From: HGM11368 sp051883395
GTDB lineage: Bacteria; Bacillota; Clostridia; Christensenellales; UBA3700
DNA: 64,000 nt
Assembly (NCBI GenBank): GCA_051883395.1
Contig: JBJETQ010000016.1
Coordinates: 14,045-78,044 of the forward strand
Direction of reading: 5' to 3'
The translations under genes were made by a program, and so were the position numbers. Below, piece by piece: positions 16,693 to 25,392 of the stretch. Each line of letters begins with the position of its first letter. The first letter of the stretch is position 1. Below the pieces are notes generated by a model. It did not search any database. It saw only the letters and a program-made list of their open reading frames with translations, and was not told where the DNA came from.

Positions 16693-17337
16693 TCAACAAC
16701 AAGGTATCAGATCGCCGCCCATACATTCACAGCAGCAATCGCAACAAATAAGCGTTGAACAGGTGTTGCAACATGCTTCGTCGTTGGATGCTCTCCTTGC
16801 TTCCTGATCGGGACGACTATAACCTGCTCTGTTGCCTGCGGCGCTGCCCGTAGCGGAGCTTGCGCCTTCTGCGCTTGCCCCTGACAGCACCTTGTTGAGA
16901 CGTTCTCTCGCCTGCTTGTACTTTTCGTTGTCTTCGTCGAGAGTGAGCGCAATATCGAGTTGCTTTTTGCTCTCAACGTTCCAACCACGTTTGTGATATA
17001 TCACAGCTTGCAGATAATGCCAATAGCCGTCTCGCATTTCGATATTATCCAACTTAGACTGGGCCTGTTCCAGATTGCCGTTTCTTATCAGTTCTTCGAT
17101 TTCATCCCAGCCGCCGTTGCCACCTTGTGTAAAATTGAAGTCATTGGCTTTATCTTCCAGACATTGGTGATAAGCTCTCTCTAATTCGTCGAGCTTTTTT
17201 GCAGCCAAATTGCCGGCTTCGCCTTCTTCAAACAGTTGAGATTGGTACTCTTGTCTCAGACTTTCGTAAGCCTGTCTTATTTCTTCCTGAGTGGCGTCTC
17301 TTGCCACGCCGAGTATCAAATACGGATCTTTTTGCAC
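16693..17337 (-). CDS. J-domain-like protein with degenerate HPD and cysteine-string tail
   Basis: A 214-aa protein starting GTG, with AAGGAG nine bases before, inside the end of the DUF5685 gene. Residues 3-60 are J-domain-like (PYLILGVARDATQEEIRQAY, later LDELERAY), but where HPD should be (about 31-34) it reads YQSQ, so Hsp70 activation through the usual motif is unlikely. A TPR-like helical region follows (about 75-140), then an Ala/Ser/Gly linker and a tail whose last 26 residues hold 11 cysteines (ending CCDCCCECMGGDLIPCC). The tail recalls eukaryotic cysteine-string proteins and the small Cys-block peptides in this window. Function unknown. Confidence 0.82.
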   Translation of the reverse strand: MQKDPYLILGVARDATQEEIRQAYESLRQEYQSQLFEEGEAGNLAAKKLDELERAYHQCLEDKANDFNFTQGGNGGWDEIEELIRNGNLEQAQSKLDNIEMRDGYWHYLQAVIYHKRGWNVESKKQLDIALTLDEDNEKYKQARERLNKVLSGASAEGASSATGSAAGNRAGYSRPDQEARRASNDEACCNTCSTLICCDCCCECMGGDLIPCC

Positions 17338-18188
17338 TTGGTTTCACTCCTTAATAATTCTTTGGTTTTTGTCAGCAATCCATACCACAAAACGTTGGTA
17401 ATAACTCCTTCGTATTTGCTTATCTTCAACGAGTCGAAGGCTTTGATTATGGCGTCGTAACACGACATAAACAACAATTCCAGTTCATCTTTTTTGTCTT
17501 TGAGAAACGTCGCTTTGTCGGTATATGCGTAGTCTGCCAAAAATACGTTATACTTCTGCTCTTTGTGGTCGTCGTCGATGTCGTCGAGTGCGTCGGCACA
17601 ATACACCCATTTGCCCACGTTATACATTATGTCGCCTACGTTGGCGTTATAATTGTCGCCGGCAAGCACTACGGATATTTGTCTCATAATCTCTGCAAAA
17701 GCGTCCGCAACAATGTCGGCTCCCGCCTGATTGTTCTTTTCCATTGTACGCAGCCTTTCGTATCCCTGCTCTACAGCTTTGTCAATCTCGGGCAAATTGG
17801 CTTTGGCTCTTTTGTAATGCTTTGACACAACGGCTTTGTCGGCAAAACGGGCTTTGGCAGAACCGTCGTCGCAAATATCGTCGACTAATTTATAATGTGC
17901 AAGTATGGTATTGGTATCCACAATTGCGCCCATAAGTTCGCTATGTTTGACGATACTCTTTTTTTTGATAGGATTGAGTATGCAACCTTCGTTGGCAAAC
18001 TCTACGTCTTTATCCAGCACCGCATGCATAAATACAGCCAAAAAGGTAACGTCATAATTGGTGGTAAACCGCATCAATTGTCCGCACTTTTTGCCTATCG
18101 ACTTGCATAGTCCGCAATAAAAAGCCTTGTAGACCGTGTAGTCCTTGATAAACATATTGGGTTTGTCTGGCACAACGTATCCGAACAT
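17316..18188 (-). CDS. DUF5685 family protein
   Basis: A 290-aa protein I recognise as DUF5685 from MFGYVVPDKP and AFYCGLCKSIGKKCG. It is all-helical, with conserved cysteines at 25, 28, 35 and 69, an NYDVTFLAVF helix near 45, and an aspartate-rich segment DALDDIDDDHKEQKYN around 205-220. The overall helical pattern with two Asp-bearing helices is reminiscent of isoprenoid-synthase folds; this is my reading, not an established function. It starts at the trpS stop (TAATG) and overlaps the J-like gene by 22 bases, so the products are made together. Confidence 0.85.
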   Translation of the reverse strand: MFGYVVPDKPNMFIKDYTVYKAFYCGLCKSIGKKCGQLMRFTTNYDVTFLAVFMHAVLDKDVEFANEGCILNPIKKKSIVKHSELMGAIVDTNTILAHYKLVDDICDDGSAKARFADKAVVSKHYKRAKANLPEIDKAVEQGYERLRTMEKNNQAGADIVADAFAEIMRQISVVLAGDNYNANVGDIMYNVGKWVYCADALDDIDDDHKEQKYNVFLADYAYTDKATFLKDKKDELELLFMSCYDAIIKAFDSLKISKYEGVITNVLWYGLLTKTKELLRSETKCKKIRI

Positions 18189-19189
18189 TAAATCAAAACG
18201 TATCCTATTGCTTTCTTAAATTCGGCAAGTTTTTTGCTTGCCATCTCCGACGCCCTTTCCTGACCTTCTTTTGCCACTTGCAAAAGATAGTCTTTGTTGC
18301 TCATAAGGTCGTCGTATCTATTTCTGAACGGTCTGAGCATCTCTATAACACTATCCGCTACGGCAAGTTTAAGGTCGCCGTATCTCATACCCTGACACTC
18401 CTGCTGCACTTGCTCGATACTCTTGTCAGACGTAGCCGCAAGAATGGTGAGAAGATTGCTGATACCCGGTTTGTTGTCGGGGTCGTATATTATGTCGCAA
18501 CCGCTGTCGGTAACGGCTTTTTTGAACTTTTTGAGTATGACCGACTCGTCGTCAAGCACGCTTACAACCGCCCCCGGCGTCGTGTCTGACTTGCTCATCT
18601 TGGCGGTAGGGTCCTGCAAACTCATTATCTTAGCGCCCACCTTGTTGATGATAGGTTCCGGTACGGTGAAAATATCACCGTAGATATTGTTGACTCTGAC
18701 AGCTATATCCCTTGCTATCTCCAAATGTTGCAATTGGTCTACTCCCACAGGCACGTAGTCGCTGCCGTAGAGCAAAATGTCCGCTGCCATAAGTACGGGA
18801 TAGTCCATAAGCCCCATATTGATATTGTCGCTATGCTTGGACGACTTATCCTTGAACTGCGTCATTCTGTTCATCTCACCCACGTAGGTATAGCAATTGA
18901 GCAGCCAAGCAAGCTCGCTATGCTCGTGTACGTGCGACTGGAAATATAGTATCGACTTATCCTTGTCTATACCCATAGCCATGAGCAAGGCAAAAAAGCT
19001 GATTGCATTGTCGTAAAACTGCTTAGGGTCTTGTCTGACGGTGATGGTATGAAGGTCGGCAAGCGCAAACAAGCATTGGTTGTCATCATTGCTTTGAATT
19101 GCACGCCAATTATTTACAGCGCCGATATAGTTTCCCAAAGTCATGACGCCCGACGGCTGTATCGCACTATAAATAATCTTCTTTGACAT
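18188..19189 (-). CDS. trpS: Tryptophanyl-tRNA synthetase
   Basis: A 333-aa class I aminoacyl-tRNA synthetase of normal length. The HIGH-equivalent region is QPSGVMTLGNYIGA near the N-terminus, the tryptophan pocket includes MNRMTQFKDKS, and the signature KMSKSD lies near 195. AAGGAGACAATT precedes the ATG. First gene of an operon continuing into DUF5685, the J-like gene and a membrane protein. The 120-base leader is too short for a normal T-box and I see no T-box sequence. Confidence 0.95.
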   Translation of the reverse strand: MSKKIIYSAIQPSGVMTLGNYIGAVNNWRAIQSNDDNQCLFALADLHTITVRQDPKQFYDNAISFFALLMAMGIDKDKSILYFQSHVHEHSELAWLLNCYTYVGEMNRMTQFKDKSSKHSDNINMGLMDYPVLMAADILLYGSDYVPVGVDQLQHLEIARDIAVRVNNIYGDIFTVPEPIINKVGAKIMSLQDPTAKMSKSDTTPGAVVSVLDDESVILKKFKKAVTDSGCDIIYDPDNKPGISNLLTILAATSDKSIEQVQQECQGMRYGDLKLAVADSVIEMLRPFRNRYDDLMSNKDYLLQVAKEGQERASEMASKKLAEFKKAIGYVLI

Positions 19190-19247
19190 AATTGTCTCCT
19201 TTTTGGTATCAAACTATAAAAATAATAACATATACTTTATAAAAAGT

Positions 19248-19275
19248 AAAGAGCATATCGCCCGATACGCTCTTT
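19248..19275 (-). terminator. Terminator of thrC
   Basis: On the minus strand AAAGAGCGTATCG and CGATATGCTCTTT pair with one mismatch and a 2-base gap, followed by ACTTTTTATA. Confidence 0.75.
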
Positions 19276-19309
19276 CTCAGAGTAATTTTTTCGTCAAATA
19301 ATCGCCAAA

Positions 19310-20949
19310 TTATTTCTTTACGTACTCCAAAACCACATTTTCGATGTCGGCTTTGTCAACTTTCTCGGTAAACCTGACTTGTTTTTTGTCGAGATTGCTG
19401 AGTGGCTCAGGTACGTCTTCACCCGTAAATCCGTGTAGCTTTCTGGAAGCCTTGAAAGCGTCTTCCACTTCGTCGCCGGTAAGAGAGCGATAGACGTCGC
19501 AAGGAAATTTGTAAGCGTTGGCGGTAGACACTACCACTCCGATAGTGGTGTCGTCGGTATCTGCAACGTAGTCGTTGTAAACGCTCATTGCCACGCCCGT
19601 ATGGGTATCCATAAGATAATCGTACAAGTCAAAAGTGCTGTCTATCGTATCGGAAGTTTCTTCTTCGGTAGCGTATCCAACGGCAAACGTCCTGTTGAGT
19701 GCGTTGAGTTCTTCCTTGGTTACGCTATATTTACCTTCACTTTTGAGACTTGCCATTCTCTCGGCTGTCAGAGCGTCGTTTCTGCCCGAAAACTCAAACA
19801 GCAATCTTTCGAGATTGGAAGAAATAAGAATGTCCATGGACGGGCTCATAGTCTTGAAAAATTCTCTGTTGACGTTGTATTCTCCCGTCTTGAAAAAATC
19901 GGTGAGAACGTTGTTGACGTTGCTTGCGCNNNNNNNNNNNNNNNNNNNNNNNNNNNNNNNNNNNNNNNNNNNNNNNNNNNNNNNNNNNNNNNNNNNNNNN
20001 NNNNNNNNNNNNNNNNNNNNNNNNNNNNNTTGTATTCTCCCGTCTTGAAAAAATCGGTGAGAACGTTGTTGACGTTGCTTGCGCAAATAAGTTTGCCCAC
20101 TCCCACACCCATAAGCGAAGCATAATATGCGGCAAGAATATTGCCGAAGTTTCCGCTAGGTACGGTAAAGTTGACTTTGTCGCCGAGTTTGATTCTTCCG
20201 CTTGACAAAAGGTCGCAATAACTCGATACATAGTAAGCAATTTGCGGTGCAAGGCGTCCCCAGTTGATAGAGTTGGCAGAAGATAATTTATAGCCTGCAT
20301 TTGCAAGTTTTTGCGCCATATCGGGGTCGGAGAAAATGCGTTTGACTGCCGATTGTGCGTCGTCAAAATTGCCTTGTATAGCACAAACGAAGACGTTGTT
20401 TCCTTCCTGCGTCATCATTTGAAGTTTTTGCATATCGCTGACGCCGTCGGAAGGATAAAAGACGATTATATCTGTGCCTTCTACGTCCTTAAAACCTTCG
20501 AGCGCCGCCTTACCAGTATCGCCCGACGTTGCAACGAGTATCAACGTTTTGTCTACTTCTCCTATCTTTTTTCTGGCGCCCGACAAAAGATACGGCAACA
20601 TGGTGAGAGCCATATCCTTGAATGCGCAAGTAGGTCCGTGCCACAATTCCAACACGTAAAGTCCGTCGTCAAGATTGACAAGCGGACAAGGGTCGTCTCC
20701 GTAAAAACGTCCGTATGCCTTGGTAGCATAGTCCAACAATTCTTCGTAAGAAAAATCTTCCAGAAATTTTGACAATACAAACGCTGCTCTCTCGGGATAA
20801 GTCATTTCGACAAGCTTGTCAAAATCGCTTGGACTAAGACTCGGAAAAGTCTCAGGAACAAAAAGTCCGCCGTCCTGAGCCAGTCCTTTTACAATGGCTT
20901 CCGCAGAAGAACATTTGAGTTGTTTGTTTCTTGTGCTTATATATTGCAT
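19310..20949 (-). CDS. thrC: Threonine synthase, interrupted only by an assembly gap
   Basis: PLP enzyme converting phosphohomoserine to threonine. The N-terminal part (20949 to 20030) holds LAQDGGLFVPE, the PLP lysine in GPTCAFKDMAL, and the SGDTGKAAL phosphate loop; the C-terminal part (19929 to 19310) continues after the N run. The 55 bases flanking the gap are identical on both sides, and removing one copy plus the 100 N (155 bases) gives 1485 bases, exactly 495 codons, in one open frame: 494 aa, the normal length of this type. So the gene is intact in the organism. GGAGAGACCT precedes the chosen ATG. hom, the other committed gene of the pathway, is at 49677. Confidence 0.93.
19930..20029. 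other. Assembly gap of 100 N with duplicated 55-bp edges
   Basis: Exactly 100 N. Bases 19875-19929 and 20030-20084 are identical over 55 bases, the signature of two contig ends overlapping by one assembler k-mer and left unmerged. True gap length is therefore probably minus 55. Confidence 0.95.
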
Positions 20950-20998
20950 AGGTCTCTCCTTGATTACAATTTGATTATAAATTATGCCACCGTCGTTG

Positions 20999-22072
20999 TC
21001 AATCGTTGTCAACCTGCGACAACAACTGATTTTGATTGGCAAGTTGAAGCGCATCTATCATTTCAAACAGGTCGCCGTCCATAAAGTCAAGCAAGTTGTA
21101 CATAGTAAAGCCGATTCGGTGGTCGGTAACACGGTTTTGCGGAAAGTTGTAGGTTCTTATCTTTTCGCTTCTGTCTCCCGTACCAACCTGCGACTTGCGG
21201 TTGGCTGCGTATTCGCTATCCGCCTTGCTTTGATAATATTCGTACAATCTGCTTTTGAGAACGGTCATTGCCCTTTCTCTGTTTTTTATCTGGCTGCGCT
21301 CGTCCTGACTCGTTACTACTATACCGGTTGGCAAATGAGTGATACGTACTGCGCTGTCGGTCTTGTTGACGTGCTGACCGCCTGCACCGCCGCTTCGGTA
21401 AGTGTCGATTTTGAGATCCTTGTCCAGTATTTCTATATCGATATTTTCCACTTCGGGCAACACGGCTACCGTAACCGTAGAAGTATGCACTCTGCCTTGC
21501 GATTCCGTCTCAGGCACTCTCTGTACTCTATGCACGCCGCTCTCAAATTTGAGCTTGCTGAACGCACCCGTACCGCTTATCATAAAGGTAACTTCTTTTG
21601 CGCCGCCCAGCTCGGTGTAGTTCATATCTATCTCCTGCACCTTCCATCTCATACGCTCGGCATAACGCATATACATACGCACTATCTGCGCACCGAAAAG
21701 CCCTGCTTCTTCGCCGCCGGCACCCGCTCTGACTTCGATAATTACGTTTTTGTCGTCGTTTGGGTCCACCGGCAACAGAGCGATTTTGATTTCTCCCGTC
21801 AGTTGCTCGACTTCTTTGTGCGCCTGCGACAATTCTTCTTTGGCAAGCGCTACCATTTCTTTGTCGCTGCCGTCGTCGATAATCTCTTTGCACTCATCTA
21901 TCATTGCCATCAGGGCAAGATATTTTTTGTACAGTTCTACGGGACGTGTAAGGTCGCTGTGTTCCTTGCACAATTTCTGCCACTTGGCTTGGTCGGCTAT
22001 AATTGCGGGGTCTGATATGAGAGTAGTAAGTTCTTCATATCTCTCCAACATTTTTTTTAGTCTTTCAAACAT
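20999..22072 (-). CDS. prfA: Peptide chain release factor 1
   Basis: A 357-aa class I release factor recognising UAA/UAG. Catalytic GGQ is seen in SGGAGGQHVNKTDSAVR near residue 230, and the codon-recognition motif region includes PETESQGRVHTSTV. The GGQ glutamine is the methylation target of PrmC, which is encoded by the immediately upstream overlapping gene (16-base overlap). A GGGGCAGGT site precedes the ATG. Normal length, nothing odd. Confidence 0.96.
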   Translation of the reverse strand: MFERLKKMLERYEELTTLISDPAIIADQAKWQKLCKEHSDLTRPVELYKKYLALMAMIDECKEIIDDGSDKEMVALAKEELSQAHKEVEQLTGEIKIALLPVDPNDDKNVIIEVRAGAGGEEAGLFGAQIVRMYMRYAERMRWKVQEIDMNYTELGGAKEVTFMISGTGAFSKLKFESGVHRVQRVPETESQGRVHTSTVTVAVLPEVENIDIEILDKDLKIDTYRSGGAGGQHVNKTDSAVRITHLPTGIVVTSQDERSQIKNRERAMTVLKSRLYEYYQSKADSEYAANRKSQVGTGDRSEKIRTYNFPQNRVTDHRIGFTMYNLLDFMDGDLFEMIDALQLANQNQLLSQVDND

Positions 22073-23868
22073 ACCTGCCCCTTTGTGCCTACAACTATGC
22101 GGTCAACGCCTTCAAGGTCTTTGACTATCGTGCAGTCAAAAGCTTGCTCTTTCATCATTTCGGCAACCTGCTCTGCCTGTCCTATACCACATTCCAAACA
22201 CAGACTACCGCCGTCATTGAGATAGTCGGTTGCCTTAGGAATTATTTTGCGATAGCAATCAAAACCGTCTCCACCGCCGTCAAGCGCAATAATAGGGTCA
22301 TAATCTTTGACGTTGACGTCAAGTCCGTCTATATCCTGCGTTTTGATATAAGGCGGATTAGCAACAATCACGTCAAACTTTCCTTCGATATTCTGCCAAA
22401 AATCGCTCTCGACGAGTTGAACCTTGTCTTCGACCTGATTGAGCTTGATATTTTCGTCGGCAACAGCCAGAGCTTTGACAGATACGTCGCTTGCCACAAC
22501 ATATGCGCCGCTCTCTTTGGCAACGGCTATTGCTATACAACCGCTACCTGTACACATATCCAGCACTCTGCTGTCGTTATTGGTCAATTTGATGACTTGC
22601 TCGGCAAGATATTCCGTCTCGGGTCTCGGACACAATACGTCTTCGTTGACGATAATATCGTATCCGTAAAAATTGGCTTTGCCTATCGCTTTCCATACAG
22701 GCATGCCGTCCGCTACCTTTTGAGCGTACTCCATAGCCTTGTCAAACTTACTGCTGCGAATATGCGTAACCTTTGACAATTCGTCTCTGCCAATGCCCAG
22801 CACTTCGCACATTATCCAGTCGCCGTCGGCCCTGTCCACGCCTGCATTGTCAAGCACCTTGTTCATCTGTTCTCTTGCGCTCTTATAAGGCTTGTTGGTG
22901 TCGAAGCTCTGTGTAGATATCGTATTGTCTGCGTCCATCGCAAGCACCGTCTTGAAGGCAACGATAGCCACTTCCAACATATCGTCGGTAGGCTCCTTGG
23001 TAGTGAGCTTTTGAAGCAACAGCCCCGGCAACTTGAAAAATCTTACCAATGCGTTGTCGTATTTGGCAAAGAGTTTCAGAAGTTCGTAACTCACTCCCGA
23101 TACAACAGGCAAAAGCGCCAGTCTGATTGCAAATCTTATAAAAAGGTTGTCGCCTTGCCAACCCGTAAGCGAAAAGACAAGTACGCTGACTATCATCACG
23201 ATAAACATAAAAGTTGTGCCGCATCTGTCGTGAATACGAGTCATATTGCGTGCGTTTTCTACGGTGAGTTCCAAGTCGTTTTCGTAACAACTGATTGTCT
23301 TATGCTCGGCTCCGTGATACATATATGTTCGTCTTACGTCTTTCATAAGCGAAGTGAGCGCAATATAGCCTACAAAAATCAATATCCTTAAAAAGCCTTC
23401 TACAAAATTGAATGCGATTTGAAGTCCTATGCTTGAATTTTGCAAATCTATCTTAGCCAGCGCAACGATACCGCTGGTGATAAGTTGCGGCAAAAAGAAA
23501 AACAAACCGATAGACAATGCAAGCCCCATTATGACGGAAAATGCCATAACGAGATTGTAAAAATTAATCTTTTTGGAAGCAAACCACTTTTCTACCTTGC
23601 CTGGTTCCGCCTCTCCTTCAAAGACTTCTCCCGAGCGCATAAGCGTACCCATACCCTGCACCATGGTATCGATAAAATTGAATATCCCTCTCAAAAACGG
23701 AGTGCGGAATAAAAAATTTTTCTTGGCCACGGGCGTGATATACTTGCTCTCCACTACAATATTGCCCTTTTCATCTCTTACAGCGGTCGCCATGCTCGAC
23801 TTTCCACGCATCATAACGCCTTCGATAACTGCCTGACCGCCTATTGAAGTACATTTTTTTCTGCTCAT
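22057..23868 (-). CDS. Fusion of DUF1385 membrane protein and PrmC glutamine methyltransferase
   Basis: A 603-aa single frame joining two proteins that are normally separate neighbours. Residues 1-about 315 are DUF1385 (GGQAVIEGVMMRGKSSMA at the start, several transmembrane helices, RTYMYHGAEHKTI and RCGTTFMFIVMIVSV), a polytopic family of unknown function. From about 325 to the end is PrmC/HemK: N-terminal helical domain, CPRPETEYLAE, SAM loop VLDMCTGSGCIAIAVA and the catalytic NPPY in VIVANPPYIK. No internal stop, frameshift or ribosome site separates them. I start at MSRKKCTS, preceded by AAGGAAAGT. The enzyme half would be tethered to the membrane. Confidence 0.9.
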   Translation of the reverse strand: MSRKKCTSIGGQAVIEGVMMRGKSSMATAVRDEKGNIVVESKYITPVAKKNFLFRTPFLRGIFNFIDTMVQGMGTLMRSGEVFEGEAEPGKVEKWFASKKINFYNLVMAFSVIMGLALSIGLFFFLPQLITSGIVALAKIDLQNSSIGLQIAFNFVEGFLRILIFVGYIALTSLMKDVRRTYMYHGAEHKTISCYENDLELTVENARNMTRIHDRCGTTFMFIVMIVSVLVFSLTGWQGDNLFIRFAIRLALLPVVSGVSYELLKLFAKYDNALVRFFKLPGLLLQKLTTKEPTDDMLEVAIVAFKTVLAMDADNTISTQSFDTNKPYKSAREQMNKVLDNAGVDRADGDWIMCEVLGIGRDELSKVTHIRSSKFDKAMEYAQKVADGMPVWKAIGKANFYGYDIIVNEDVLCPRPETEYLAEQVIKLTNNDSRVLDMCTGSGCIAIAVAKESGAYVVASDVSVKALAVADENIKLNQVEDKVQLVESDFWQNIEGKFDVIVANPPYIKTQDIDGLDVNVKDYDPIIALDGGGDGFDCYRKIIPKATDYLNDGGSLCLECGIGQAEQVAEMMKEQAFDCTIVKDLEGVDRIVVGTKGQVCLKD

Positions 23869-23895
23869 ACTTTCCTTATGGTTATTAAAAAAATA

Positions 23896-23915
23896 GTGCA
23901 AGAATAATCTTGCAC
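23896..23915 (-). terminator. Terminator or attenuator behind rpmE
   Basis: GTGCAAGA / TCTTGCAC, 4-base loop, followed on the minus strand by TATTTTTTTAA. It lies between rpmE and the DUF1385-PrmC gene, so part of the transcripts may read through. Confidence 0.8.
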
Positions 23916-23926
23916 CACATTTGATA

Positions 23927-24130
23927 TTACAGATTGTAACGCTTCTTGAACTTATCTACTCTACCGCCTGTATCTACAAGTTTTTGTTTTCCTGTATAAT
24001 AAGGATGGCATTTGCTGCAAACTTCTACCTTAATAACGTCTCCTTCTTTTGTCGAGCCGCAAACGAACTTTGCTCCGCATTGACATTCGATTGTAACATC
24101 ATGATATGCAGGTTGAATCTTCTCGTTCAT
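23927..24130 (-). CDS. rpmE: 50S ribosomal protein L31
   Basis: A 67-aa L31 of the zinc-binding type: cysteines in ECQCGAKFVC and EVCSKCHPYYTGKQ form the metal site, and the C-terminal TGGRVDKFKKRYNL is typical. GAGGTGAT precedes the ATG. In many Clostridia it heads a cluster rpmE - DUF1385 - prmC - prfA, the order kept here. The zinc type implies a possible zinc-independent paralogue elsewhere, which is not in this window. Confidence 0.96.
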   Translation of the reverse strand: MNEKIQPAYHDVTIECQCGAKFVCGSTKEGDVIKVEVCSKCHPYYTGKQKLVDTGGRVDKFKKRYNL

Positions 24131-24364
24131 AATATCACCTCACATTCCTATATTTCTTTTAGAATTATACACAATAAGTATTTTTAAGTCAAGCATAATA
24201 ATACTTTATTTATCAAAAATTGTTGGGGCGGTTATTTTTGGCAAATAGCGCTATAAAGCGGTATTTTCGGCTTAGATTTTGCAAAATTTGCTGCAAAATA
24301 AAAAACGGATTGGATTTTGCGACAAAAAACAATAACATTTGTCGTTTTGAAGGCGTCGCTATGA

Positions 24365-24393
24365 TTGATTTTTGTTCGGGAGTGTGTTATAAT
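24365..24393 (+). promoter_or_regulatory. Promoter of MDR dehydrogenase gene
   Basis: TTGATT (24365-24370), 17-base spacer, TATAAT (24388-24393), followed by a short leader and AGGAGATAAG before the start codon. The rest of 24131-24364 is AT-rich with nothing I can name. Confidence 0.72.
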
Positions 24394-24426
24394 CATAACG
24401 TTTTACATAATAGCAGGAGATAAGAT

Positions 24427-25392
24427 ATGAAATCTTGGAAAATCAAATCAACACGCAATATCGAAGAATCGGAATCAACCGAACTGCCCGATTATAAGGA
24501 ATTTGCAAAAGTAAAAATTACACGTGCAGGCATCTGTGCCAGCGATATTGCACTATACAATTCCAATCCGTCTGCTCCTATCTCTCCTTGCCGAATTGCC
24601 GTAGGTCTGATAAGCGAAAGTAACGACATCACTCTCAAAAAGGGTCAGAGAGTCATGCTCTCTCCTTATTCCAGGGGCGTAAACGACACGATAAAAATTC
24701 ACGGAAAAAACGTAGACGGTTATCTCAGCGACTACTCCAACGTTGCGCTGGGCGACATATATACAATGCCCGAAGGTATGACCGACGAAGCGATAACTTT
24801 TATTGAAGATATTGCCTTGACTATATCCATGCACGAAAAGCTGAATATCCAAAAAACTCAATACGTGTTGATATATGGAGCGTCTGCAATCAACCTTATC
24901 TTTGCGCAGCTGTGCGTATATTATCAGGCTATTCCTATCGTTGCCGACTTTGACCAGACACGTCTAGAACTTGCCGGAGATATGGGCATCTATTATCAGA
25001 TTGACCTGTCGCAAGAAGACTTGACGGGCAAACTAAAAGAGATTACTTCGGGCAAGATGGCAGATTATCTCGTCATAGATACCGACGCCTTTGCTAACGT
25101 GGGCGACGTATTGTATAATCTTGCGCAGGACGGCAAAGTGGGACTTTACGGCTTTGATCCTTCACTTGGCAATCTGCAAGGCGATTTCAGCCCTATCATC
25201 ACCCGCAACCTTACCGTATACGGTCTTGACAACGGATACGGAGAACTGGAAACGGCAGTAAATATGCTGGCTACCGAAATTGTAAAGGTAGACAATCTTG
25301 TGGACAGCGTGGTTGACATCAGCCAGACCAAAGAGATTTTTGAAGAACTGGCTACCAAACCTATGTATTACAAGACCATTATTCAATGCTGA
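24427..25392 (+). CDS. Medium-chain dehydrogenase/reductase-like protein lacking zinc ligands
   Basis: A 321-aa MDR-fold protein. The N-terminal catalytic domain keeps ITRAGICASDIALY (C37 at the first catalytic zinc ligand position), but the GHE segment that supplies the second ligand reads AVGLISE, and the four-cysteine structural zinc lobe is absent. The Rossmann half is present (VLIYGASAINLIFAQLCVYY, then VADFDQTRLELAGDMG). It may be a zinc-free reductase or a non-catalytic relative. AGGAGATAAGAT precedes the ATG. Its 3' end overlaps the convergent murC by 10 bases. Substrate unknown. Confidence 0.75.
   Translation: MKSWKIKSTRNIEESESTELPDYKEFAKVKITRAGICASDIALYNSNPSAPISPCRIAVGLISESNDITLKKGQRVMLSPYSRGVNDTIKIHGKNVDGYLSDYSNVALGDIYTMPEGMTDEAITFIEDIALTISMHEKLNIQKTQYVLIYGASAINLIFAQLCVYYQAIPIVADFDQTRLELAGDMGIYYQIDLSQEDLTGKLKEITSGKMADYLVIDTDAFANVGDVLYNLAQDGKVGLYGFDPSLGNLQGDFSPIITRNLTVYGLDNGYGELETAVNMLATEIVKVDNLVDSVVDISQTKEIFEELATKPMYYKTIIQC

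Noticed and set aside
19190..19309. T-box riboswitch before trpS
   Set aside because: Leader too short and no T-box core or antiterminator seen; only the thrC terminator is present.
19310..20949. thrC as a frameshifted pseudogene
   Set aside because: The frame change is produced by the N run and the duplicated 55-base edge; collapsing them restores a full-length gene.
24220..24423. 67-codon frame upstream of the MDR dehydrogenase gene
   Set aside because: Runs through the promoter and ribosome site of the downstream gene and has no start signal.
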